Assembly (NCBI GenBank): GCA_003133005.1
Contig: PKZI01000034.1
Location: 1-5,131 of the forward strand
Source: Acidimicrobiaceae bacterium
GTDB lineage: Bacteria > Actinomycetota > Acidimicrobiia > Acidimicrobiales > RAAP-2
DNA: 5,131 nt
Direction of reading: 5' to 3'
The notes under the pieces were generated by a model. It worked only from the letters and a program-made list of their open reading frames with translations, was not told the DNA's origin and searched no databases. The translations under genes were made by a program, and so were the position numbers. Shown here piece by piece: positions 1 to 5,131 of the stretch. Each line of letters opens with the position of its first letter. The stretch's first letter is position 1.

Positions 1-296
1 AGGGGAGCGATGCTCGTGTCGGGAGCATCACCTTCGAGTTCCACGAAGTAGTCACCCATCTCACGTTGCCAGCGCTCGTTGACCTCGGTCACTGCCATCT
101 TCTTTTGGGCGGCCTCGAAGTCGTCAGTCTCGAGGTAGCCAATCAACGTACCGTCTTCCTGGAGGAAGAGTGAGTAGTTGTTCCATCCACTGTCGTGCAG
201 CGCTTGGCGCATCTCTGGCCACACGTTTGCATGCCGCTCCACGTACTCATCGATCCGGTCGGGCCGAACCTTGAGTTGAAAGCAAATTCTTTGCAC
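1..296 (-). CDS. rhaM: L-rhamnose mutarotase, C-terminus cut by window edge
   Basis: Cytoplasmic enzyme that interconverts alpha and beta anomers of L-rhamnose, feeding the correct anomer to L-rhamnose isomerase. The reading frame starts at GTG 296-294 and runs open to position 1: 98 codons plus two bases, against ~104-110 residues for the family, so only a short tail (usually containing EVF) is missing. The product begins (M)QRICFQLKVRP. Tyr18 and His22, in DEYVERH, fall at the same numbers as the active-site Tyr18 and His22 of E. coli RhaM (YiiL), followed by VWPEM (Trp26-Pro27 also align). Further family segments are GWNNYSLFL (38-45), LIGYLET (51-57) and EVNERWQREM (71-80), resembling actinobacterial members. 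It lies 91 nt after the rhaS stop, probably in the same operon, with the stem-loop between them. Its presence is the main argument that the transporter carries rhamnose. A related small-sugar (e.g. fucose) mutarotase of another family is unlikely. Confidence 0.9.
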   Translation of the reverse strand, partial: MQRICFQLKVRPDRIDEYVERHANVWPEMRQALHDSGWNNYSLFLQEDGTLIGYLETDDFEAAQKKMAVTEVNERWQREMGDYFVELEGDAPDTSIAP

Positions 297-304
297 GCTG
301 CAGA

Positions 305-311
305 CTTTCCT
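305..311 (-). promoter_or_regulatory. Ribosome binding site of rhaM
   Basis: AGGAAAG lies eight bases upstream of GTG 296-294. It supports the GTG as start; no other start codon lies in frame between it and the upstream in-frame TAA. Confidence 0.6.
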
Positions 312-327
312 AGTTTCGAGTGAAGCA

Positions 328-361
328 CTACGGGGCGCCCCTTACTGGCGGCGCCCCGTAG
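328..361 (-). terminator. Strong GC-rich stem-loop between rhaS and rhaM (attenuator or mRNA-stabilising hairpin)
   Basis: Arms CTACGGGGCGCC (328-339) and GGCGCCCCGTAG (350-361) make a perfect 12-bp stem around a 10-nt loop (340-349). No U-run follows on either strand (the coding strand continues UGCUUCACUC), so it is not a canonical intrinsic terminator. Its position after a binding-protein gene and before a catabolic gene of the same operon fits a stem-loop that blocks 3' exonucleases or partly attenuates transcription, leaving more rhaS than rhaM message. That role is inferred from known binding-protein operons. Confidence 0.5.
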
Positions 362-378
362 TTGATCAGCCAGGGAGG

Positions 379-400
379 CTTCAACTTCTAGAAGTTGAAG
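379..400. repeat. Perfect 22-bp palindrome spanning the rhaS stop codon
   Basis: The 11-base arm CTTCAACTTCT is followed with no spacer by its exact reverse complement AGAAGTTGAAG. The centre (TCTAGA) contains the TAG stop of rhaS (390-388), so one arm encodes the last residues (Phe-Asn-Phe) and the other lies in the 3' untranslated region. In mRNA it could form a hairpin of about nine base pairs with a four-base loop; as DNA it could be a dimeric protein site. The function is unknown. Confidence 0.6.
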
Positions 401-1458
401 TCCTTCACGTTCGCCTTGGTGAACACGAAGGGTGCGCCCAAGGTGATGAAGTTCGAAGGGTCACCCGAGCCAGCGATGGCCTTCGTGATTGTCCAGGACT
501 TCGCCTCTTTCAACTGTGGAGCTGACGAAGGAATCGTGATCGTCGATCCGACCGTGTTCTTCGTCGCGCCCGTTGCCAGGTCAATCGCGGTCCAACCGGC
601 CAAGTAGCCGAGGTCCGCGGGGTTCCAGAGTTCGAATGCCTTGACATTGTCGTTACCGGTGTACACACCCATCTGTGAAGGCAGACCAAGACCAGTCAGG
701 ATCAACTTCTTGTACTTCGCCTCGTGGGTGCTGAGGTACTGCGCCGCCGTTGAGATACCGACTGTCGTTGGCGAGATGATGCCAGCCAACTTGGGGTACT
801 TCGCGAGCAGGCCCTGAAGAACCGTCAAGGAGGGCGTCGGGTCGTCGTTACCGTACACGGTCGCGACCAACTTCATCTTGGGGTAGTGCTTCAGTTCAAC
901 CTTCATGTACGAAATCCAAGCGTTCTGGTTCGTGGCGGTAGCCGCGGCAGAAAGGATGGCGATCTGACCGGTGCTGTGAATCTCACTGGCGAGCAACGTC
1001 ACCTCAGACTCACCAATTTCTTGGGTGTTGGCCTGGTTGATGAAGATGTTGTTCGTGCAGTAGTTGTCCGAGTCAAAACCAACGATGGTGATGCCAGCGG
1101 CTTGGGCTTGCTCTAAGTCAGGGCACAGTGCCGATGGGTCGTTGGCCGCAATGACGATGGCCTTCGCGTTGGCGGCGATGGCTGCTTCAATTGCCGGCTC
1201 TTGGGCGGCCGCGGTGTCGACGGTTCCACTGTCGACCACACCCGTCCAACCGTAAGCCGTTAATGCCTTTTGCACACCGGCGTCCGCAATGACTTCGTAC
1301 GGGTTCGTGGTGTCCTTAGGAATGATGTAGACCACTCCCGAGCTAGCGGCTGACGCAATGCCGACCGGAACGGCGCACATACCAAGCACCATTCCTAGAG
1401 CCGAGACGGCGATCAGCGCCTTCTTCGAAGCGTGACGCTTCAATGATTCCAACTTCAT
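388..1458 (-). CDS. rhaS: Rhamnose-type sugar ABC transporter substrate-binding protein
   Basis: Secreted periplasmic-binding-protein-fold receptor (Peripla_BP_4; RhaS/LsrB-like) that delivers sugar to the RhaPQ channel. The 356-residue product starts at ATG 1458, after a strong ribosome binding site. Residues 1-37 form a signal peptide: basic MKLESLKRHASKK, a hydrophobic core, then ASA before a likely cleavage after Ala37. The only cysteine there (Cys28, in LGMC) does not make a good lipobox. The mature part has family motifs: IIPKDTTNPY (~45-54), IVIAANDPSALCPDLEQA (~101-118), IVGFDSDNY (~125-133), GNDDPTPSLTVLQGLLAKYP, GIISPTTVGISTAAQYL, LTGLGLPSQM and ELWNPADLGYLAGW, which are characteristic of RhaS and LsrB receptors. 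Cys112 and Cys134 could form a disulfide. Its place beside a mutarotase favours rhamnose over AI-2. RhaS here is the binding protein, not the E. coli AraC-type regulator RhaS. It has its own upstream spacer and is followed by inverted repeats, which suggests independent tuning of its mRNA. Confidence 0.9.
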   Translation of the reverse strand: MKLESLKRHASKKALIAVSALGMVLGMCAVPVGIASAASSGVVYIIPKDTTNPYEVIADAGVQKALTAYGWTGVVDSGTVDTAAAQEPAIEAAIAANAKAIVIAANDPSALCPDLEQAQAAGITIVGFDSDNYCTNNIFINQANTQEIGESEVTLLASEIHSTGQIAILSAAATATNQNAWISYMKVELKHYPKMKLVATVYGNDDPTPSLTVLQGLLAKYPKLAGIISPTTVGISTAAQYLSTHEAKYKKLILTGLGLPSQMGVYTGNDNVKAFELWNPADLGYLAGWTAIDLATGATKNTVGSTITIPSSAPQLKEAKSWTITKAIAGSGDPSNFITLGAPFVFTKANVKDFNF

Positions 1459-1461
1459 GTT

Positions 1462-1468
1462 CCCCCTC
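1462..1468 (-). promoter_or_regulatory. Ribosome binding site that decides the rhaS start
   Basis: GAGGGGG ends three bases before ATG 1458-1456, with the GAGG core six bases away, the best Shine-Dalgarno in the window. An earlier in-frame ATG at 1470-1468 is preceded by AT-rich sequence without a Shine-Dalgarno and overlaps this motif, so the later ATG is preferred. Confidence 0.75.
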
Positions 1469-1578
1469 ATTTGAAATTCGTTAGTTGATTTGAACTGCTA
1501 AGCACCACGTAGCGTCATACGACGAGAAATAATGCCAGGGCAAAAGTATCACAAATTGTTAGTCATGACCACCCAAAA

Positions 1579-1594
1579 TGTGAACACGGTTACA
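1579..1594. promoter_or_regulatory. CRP/FNR-family-like operator candidate
   Basis: The 16-mer reads TGTGA-N6-TTACA on the plus strand, matching nine of ten conserved bases of the CRP/GlxR consensus TGTGA-N6-TCACA. On the coding (minus) strand it reads TGTAA-N6-TCACA. Its centre is about 128 nt upstream of the rhaS ATG. Catabolite control of sugar importers by cAMP-responsive CRP/GlxR proteins is well established in enteric bacteria and corynebacteria. That such a regulator acts here is inference from one site. A LacI-family operator is an alternative, though the centre lacks the usual CG step. Confidence 0.4.
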
Positions 1595-1636
1595 AAAGCA
1601 TCGGGCCTGATGGTAGGGGACTTCACCCCCGAGGGA

Positions 1637-2692
1637 CTAACTGTTCGCGCGCTTGCTGAGGCTCGCGGAATTCAGCCGCTGCCTGACCAGGTGGTAACCC
1701 CTAGGGATGTTCGGAATCACCACGCTCGCGAGAAGAAGCAGCCCAAAGACGATGCTCTGGTCCTCGGACGAGACGTTCTTGATGGTGAGGATCTGGTCAA
1801 ACGTCCCGACCGCGATGACCGAGAGGAACACCCCAACCGCCGAACCTCGCCCGCCGAAGATAGAGACACCGCCGAAGAGCACGATCGCGATGACGTTGAG
1901 TTCCAGACCGCTCGCCGCGTCGTAACGCGCGGTATTCGTCTGGTAGGTGTAGAGAATGCCCGCGAACGCACACACCACGCCCGAGGTCAGATAGAGCAAA
2001 AATTTGATGCGCTTCACGCGGATGCCCGAGAAGAACGCTGCCTCTTGCTGCAGTCCGATCGCGAAAATCGACCGACCGAGGGCCGTGAAGTGAAGCAAGA
2101 CGCCATAGATCACCGCGAGCACCACAAAAATACCGAAGGCCCATGCGAAGGGCGTGCCTGGAATCGTGTTCGTGCCGATGTCCGTCCACGGACCACCGAA
2201 GTTGGTGATCTCGTTCGTCCCGAGTATTACCTCGGCGAGCCCGCGGAACATCGTGAGTGTCCCAATGGTCACCGCGATGGACGGTAGTCCCAACCGGGTG
2301 ACGAGAAAACCGTTCAACGCACCACCAATCGCGCCGACACAGAGGGTTATCAACATGGCGAGGAACACTTCGACGTGATGCTCAAAGAGATAGCCGAACG
2401 TCGCGCAGGCCAGTCCAAGCATCGCGGCAACGGACAGATCGATCTCGCCAGTGGTGATGATCAGCATCTCGGGCAGCGCCATGATCGCGATCAAACCGAA
2501 ATTGATACCCGCAAAGAAGATGGTGTCCTTGGTAAAGAACTGCGACGTCGAGAAGCCGCCGTAAAAAAGATCGAAGATGAACAGCAGGCCGAGCATCCCT
2601 TCCCAACGCACGAGCGAGCGGAACCCAAATCCCGTCCTCGCGCCCGCGAGGCCAAGTTCTTGGTCGTCTAGGACCGGGACGTCAGTCGACAC
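1637..2692 (-). CDS. rhaQ: Sugar ABC transporter permease 2 (RhaQ type)
   Basis: Second BPD_transp_2 permease, expected to pair with RhaP as a heterodimer. I place the start at GTG 2692-2690 (product begins (M)STDVPVLDD, 351 residues) because AGGGGG lies at 2704-2699, six bases upstream, and the overlap with rhaP is then only 11 nt. A start at 2743 would add 17 residues and overlap rhaP by 62 nt, which is less likely. Family marks are LPEMLIITTGEIDLSVAAMLGL near residue 75, the coupling loop FAIGLQQEAAFFSGIRVKRIK, and LFGGVSIFGGRGS near the C-terminus, within about 8-10 hydrophobic segments. It ends in a short basic tail (RQRLNSASLSKRANS) at a TAG stop (1639-1637). It is as divergent from RhaP as expected for the two halves of one importer, so it is not a recent duplication. 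A 178-nt spacer separates it from rhaS downstream. Confidence 0.91.
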   Translation of the reverse strand: MSTDVPVLDDQELGLAGARTGFGFRSLVRWEGMLGLLFIFDLFYGGFSTSQFFTKDTIFFAGINFGLIAIMALPEMLIITTGEIDLSVAAMLGLACATFGYLFEHHVEVFLAMLITLCVGAIGGALNGFLVTRLGLPSIAVTIGTLTMFRGLAEVILGTNEITNFGGPWTDIGTNTIPGTPFAWAFGIFVVLAVIYGVLLHFTALGRSIFAIGLQQEAAFFSGIRVKRIKFLLYLTSGVVCAFAGILYTYQTNTARYDAASGLELNVIAIVLFGGVSIFGGRGSAVGVFLSVIAVGTFDQILTIKNVSSEDQSIVFGLLLLASVVIPNIPRGYHLVRQRLNSASLSKRANS

Positions 2693-3743
2693 GGGTCGCC
2701 CCCTGTTTGAGGCGCAGAGCGAGGCTCGCCCGGTTGCTGACAAACCGGTCGATACTGACCGCGACCAGGATCAATGCGCCAGCCAACGCCGAGTCCCAAA
2801 AGGGTGAGACGTTCGTCACCACGAGCGCTTGGTTGATGACCTGCAACAAAATCGCGCCGAGTCCGGCGCCAATCACGGTCCCACTACCACCGAAGATCGC
2901 GACGCCCCCGACGACGCACGACGCGATCACTAGGAGTTCGTAGCCAGTTCCCGCCGTGGCGTTGACGGTCGCGAACTCCGACGCGAAGAGAACACCACCG
3001 AGCCCGGCCAGCGAACCACTTAGGAGGAACGACGTGAAGACGCGCCGACCGACGGGAACGCCCGCGAGTTGCGCCGCGACGGGATTCGATCCAATCGCGT
3101 AGAGCTCTCGCATCGAACGAAACGATCGCATGGCGAAGGCGATGACGAGTGCCGCGATCAGCGGGATGATGAATATCCACGGTATTCCCGCCCACGTCTC
3201 GTAACCAATCTTCTGAAACGAGCTCGGTATGACGGTCGGCTCGATCTGGACACCGGTACCAATGAGATTCAAGATCCCGCGGATTATGTAGAGCGCCGCG
3301 AGCGAGACCACCAGACTGGGCACCTTCGCGACGGTGACAATGAGCCCAATCAACGCGCCACAGAACGCACCCACACCAATCCCTATGAGGAAAGCAACGA
3401 TCACACTGCCGTTTGAATGAAAGGTCGACGTGCTGTACGTGTGGGTGTAGTACTCACCTACCAAAAACGCGGACATGCCGAGCGTCGAACCAACTGAGAG
3501 GTCGACGTTTCGAGTAACGATAACCAACGTCTCTCCAATAGCGAGCAGAATGAAGAGCGATGAGTTCGTCAGGATCTGTTGCACGCTGGTGATGTTGGCA
3601 AAGCCAGGCGTCTTGATCGCGGTTCCAAAGAACAAGATCAGAATCACGGCGAAAATTGCGAGTTCGCGGGCGCGCGAGAAAGTCTCGGCGACTCGGTGCG
3701 ACTTCACGCGTTGCACGGCGACGGGGGTGTCGAGGACGCTCAC
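2682..3743 (-). CDS. rhaP: Sugar ABC transporter permease 1 (RhaP type)
   Basis: Inner-membrane permease of 353 residues in the BPD_transp_2 (RbsC/RhaP/LsrC) family, forming half of the sugar channel. After a polar basic N-terminus (to about residue 27) the chain is mostly hydrophobic, with roughly 8-10 membrane segments starting at LAIFAVILILFFG. Family hallmarks are GETLVIVTRNVDLSVGS near residue 75, the cytoplasmic coupling loop YAIGSNPVAAQLAGV, which should contact the ATPase, and VGGVAIFGGSGT near the C-terminus. The start is GTG at 3743-3741, sharing GTGA with the ATPase stop; GGGG at 3753-3750, six bases upstream, can serve as ribosome binding site. The 3' end overlaps the second permease by 11 nt. 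These overlaps imply translational coupling and stoichiometric synthesis. The length is normal and the gene is intact. Which permease is P and which Q is by order only; a ribose or AI-2 permease would look alike. Confidence 0.92.
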   Translation of the reverse strand: MSVLDTPVAVQRVKSHRVAETFSRARELAIFAVILILFFGTAIKTPGFANITSVQQILTNSSLFILLAIGETLVIVTRNVDLSVGSTLGMSAFLVGEYYTHTYSTSTFHSNGSVIVAFLIGIGVGAFCGALIGLIVTVAKVPSLVVSLAALYIIRGILNLIGTGVQIEPTVIPSSFQKIGYETWAGIPWIFIIPLIAALVIAFAMRSFRSMRELYAIGSNPVAAQLAGVPVGRRVFTSFLLSGSLAGLGGVLFASEFATVNATAGTGYELLVIASCVVGGVAIFGGSGTVIGAGLGAILLQVINQALVVTNVSPFWDSALAGALILVAVSIDRFVSNRASLALRLKQGATRVD

Positions 3744-5131
3744 GGTTCGCCCCGTACCTGACCGGTTGCCGCCATCATGATCGACGTCTCGTTCGCGTCA
3801 GAGCGTTCAATTGTCGCGGTAAGTCGGCCTTCTCGCACCACCAGGACCCGGTCCGCCATGCCAAGCACTTCGGGGAGCTCCGAGGAAATCATCAAGACGG
3901 CGACACCGTCAGCGGCGAGCGCGTTGATGATGCGGTGCACTTCGGATTTGGTGCCTACGTCAATTCCGCGAGTCGGTTCGTCGACAATTATCAACGAAGG
4001 AGCTCCCGAGAGCCACTTGGCGAGTACCACCTTCTGCTGATTGCCACCCGAGAGGGTGTTCGCCTCGTCGCTCAATTTTCCGTACTTTAACTGTAGTTTC
4101 AACGCCCAATCCTTGGCGAGGTTCTGTTCCGAATTGCGAAAGAGCAAGAGACCGCGACTGAGTCGACCGAGCGACGCGAGTGCCACGTTGTGGTCGATGC
4201 CGTAGTCCATGACCAGACCCTGCTGACGCCGGTCCTCGGGAACGAACCCGATTCCCGCGTGCATCGCTCGCAACGGGGAGTTTCCTTTGAGCAACGTTCC
4301 CTTTATATGCACGGTACCTACGTCGTACCTGTCTATGCCGAAGATGGCCCTCGCAATTTCAGTACGGCCCGAACCAACGAGACCCGAGAGTGCAACGATC
4401 TCGCCAGCGTTGATCGTGAAAGAGATGTCGTAGAACGTCCCTTCGCGCGTCAAATGCTCGACCCGCAGGACTTCCTCACCGGCTTTTATGGCGGTCTTGG
4501 GGTACAAAGTGCTGAGGTCGCGACCGACCATCGAACGCACCACCTCTTCAATGGTGATGTCACTAATTAGGTCAGTTCGAACAAATGCGCCGTCGCGCAT
4601 AATCGTGACTCGTTGGCACATCTCAAAGACCTCTTCGAGCCGGTGCGAGATGAACAACACCGCGACACCACGTTCGCGAAGATTCGCAACGACGGTGAAC
4701 AATCGTTTCACCTCTTCGGGGCTGAGTGCCGCGGTCGGCTCATCCATTACCACGACCCGAGCGTCCTTCGACAGCGCCTTGGCGATTTCGACCATCTGCT
4801 GATCGGCGACTGACAGGCCCTTTGCCTTTCGACCCGGGTCAAGGTCAATACCAAGTTGCTCGAAAATGGCGCGCGACTGACGACGCATCTCGCGACGGTC
4901 GATCCGTCGACCAAATGCGAGAGGCTGTCGGCCAAGGAAAATATTCTCCGCGACATTGAGGTCGTCGAAAAGCGTCGGCTCCTGGTAGATGACCGCGATG
5001 CCGGCGTCCTGACTGTCGTGCGGTCCGTGGAAGTTCGTCACCGCACCTTCGTACGTGTACGTTCCACCGTCGAGCTGATAGACCCCCGCAATGATCTTCA
5101 CGAGGGTGGATTTGCCGGCGCCATTTTCGCC
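3740..5131 (-). CDS. rhaT: Sugar (L-rhamnose-type) ABC transporter ATP-binding protein, N-terminus beyond window
   Basis: Tandem-domain ATPase that hydrolyses ATP on the cytoplasmic face to drive sugar import through the two permeases encoded next to it. The 463 visible residues begin inside the first Walker A (GENGAGKST, 5131-5105, read in frame from the window edge), so about 40 of the usual ~500 residues are missing. Domain 1 shows the Q-loop (IYQEP, around residue 50), signature LSVADQQ (around 106), Walker B VVMDEPTAALS (Asp ~130, Glu ~131) and switch His in FISHR (~163). Domain 2 has the degenerate Walker A GLVGSGRT (~250) typical of RbsA/MglA/RhaT-class proteins, LSGGNQQK (~360), VDEPTRGID (~383), and ISSELPE where a switch His would be. 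The non-canonical LSVAD and degenerate second site are normal for this family, not damage. The TGA stop overlaps the GTG start of the next gene (GTGA). RhaT here means the ABC ATPase, not the E. coli RhaT symporter. Family is certain; rhamnose specificity rests on neighbours. Confidence 0.93.
   Translation of the reverse strand, partial: GENGAGKSTLVKIIAGVYQLDGGTYTYEGAVTNFHGPHDSQDAGIAVIYQEPTLFDDLNVAENIFLGRQPLAFGRRIDRREMRRQSRAIFEQLGIDLDPGRKAKGLSVADQQMVEIAKALSKDARVVVMDEPTAALSPEEVKRLFTVVANLRERGVAVLFISHRLEEVFEMCQRVTIMRDGAFVRTDLISDITIEEVVRSMVGRDLSTLYPKTAIKAGEEVLRVEHLTREGTFYDISFTINAGEIVALSGLVGSGRTEIARAIFGIDRYDVGTVHIKGTLLKGNSPLRAMHAGIGFVPEDRRQQGLVMDYGIDHNVALASLGRLSRGLLLFRNSEQNLAKDWALKLQLKYGKLSDEANTLSGGNQQKVVLAKWLSGAPSLIIVDEPTRGIDVGTKSEVHRIINALAADGVAVLMISSELPEVLGMADRVLVVREGRLTATIERSDANETSIMMAATGQVRGEP

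Larger units (their letters stand above)
1459..1636 (-). promoter_or_regulatory. Intergenic region upstream of rhaS, probable internal promoter region
   Basis: A 178-nt non-coding gap between the rhaQ stop and the rhaS start, more AT-rich than the flanking genes. This contrasts with the overlapping junctions upstream and suggests separate control of the binding protein. It contains a CRP-like palindrome (1579-1594), a GTCATGAC palindrome (1562-1569), a possible extended -10 (TG-T-GATACT, 1553-1545) without a good -35, and the rhaS ribosome binding site. Just after rhaQ there is only a weak 4-bp hairpin (1612-1599) followed by CTTTTG, too weak to call a terminator. I infer an internal promoter; no complete -35/-10 pair proves it, and rhaS may also be read through from rhaQ. 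Confidence 0.45.

Noticed and set aside
143..328. A 61-codon minus-strand frame at the rhaM 5' end
   Set aside because: It is out of frame with the mutarotase, which runs from GTG 296 through position 1 and carries the conserved residues.
1468..1470. Upstream ATG as start of rhaS (adds MRGN)
   Set aside because: No Shine-Dalgarno precedes it and it overlaps the GAGGGGG motif that serves the ATG at 1458.
1545..1553. Extended -10 element TG-T-GATACT before rhaS on the minus strand
   Set aside because: Only four of six hexamer matches and no recognisable -35 at 16-18 nt; not enough for a promoter call, so only mentioned in the intergenic entry.
1593..1612. Terminator after rhaQ (CATC/GATG hairpin followed by CTTTTG)
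   Set aside because: Four-base-pair stem with a four-U run; too weak to terminate and likely chance.
1532..2287. A 251-codon plus-strand open frame antisense to rhaQ
   Set aside because: Its product is a run of charged residues (Arg, Asp, Glu, His) with no fold or motif, as expected from the complement of a GC-rich membrane-protein gene; rhaQ on the other strand is unmistakable.
3656..4570. Plus-strand open frames antisense to the ATPase and rhaP (e.g. 3656-4090, 4190-4570)
   Set aside because: Low-complexity, charged products without motifs, lying over well-conserved ABC ATPase coding sequence; shadows of codon bias.
3740..5131. Degenerate LSVAD signature and degenerate second Walker A as signs of a decayed ATPase
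   Set aside because: Both are standard in RbsA/MglA/RhaT-type fused ATPases; the other catalytic motifs are intact.
1..5131. A previously undescribed defence, mobile or biosynthetic system
   Set aside because: All coding sequence is accounted for by a known type of rhamnose importer plus mutarotase; no unexplained stretch exceeds 178 nt.

Overview
The window is one compact minus-strand locus for import of L-rhamnose or a closely related deoxysugar. In transcription order, from high to low coordinates, it encodes a sugar ABC-transporter ATPase (RhaT type; its N-terminus lies beyond position 5131), two inner-membrane permeases (RhaP and RhaQ type), a secreted sugar-binding protein (RhaS type) and the start of an L-rhamnose mutarotase (RhaM; cut at position 1). 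I see no convincing plus-strand gene, no tRNA or rRNA, no mobile element and no CRISPR array. The right edge cuts the ATPase exactly at its first Walker A motif. The left edge cuts the mutarotase about 98 codons in, near its expected end.

The ATPase and the two permeases are translationally coupled: there is a 4-nt GTGA overlap between ATPase and first permease and an 11-nt overlap between the two permeases. A 178-nt spacer follows, carrying a CRP-like palindrome. The binding-protein gene comes next, with the strongest Shine-Dalgarno in the window. A 91-nt spacer with two inverted repeats then separates it from the mutarotase. I infer that the binding protein can be expressed at a different, probably higher, level than the genes on either side, which is common for binding-protein-dependent importers.

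How the genes work together: the binding protein captures the sugar outside the membrane, the RhaP/RhaQ heterodimer translocates it, the tandem-domain ATPase powers transport, and the mutarotase interconverts alpha and beta anomers for the downstream catabolic enzymes. Those enzymes and any dedicated regulator are not in the window. The ABC components alone could also fit an AI-2 (Lsr) or ribose importer; the adjacent mutarotase is what tips the assignment to rhamnose.

Organism: the moderate-to-high GC content, three GTG starts and a mutarotase that resembles the actinobacterial type (GWNNYSLFL, LIGYLET) suggest an actinomycete-like bacterium, perhaps of the Acidimicrobiia. This is a weak inference made without a database search. 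The locus is a recognisable known system. The points worth a second look are regulatory: the CRP-like site, a perfect palindrome over the rhaS stop codon, and a strong stem-loop whose loop can pair with sequence just upstream.
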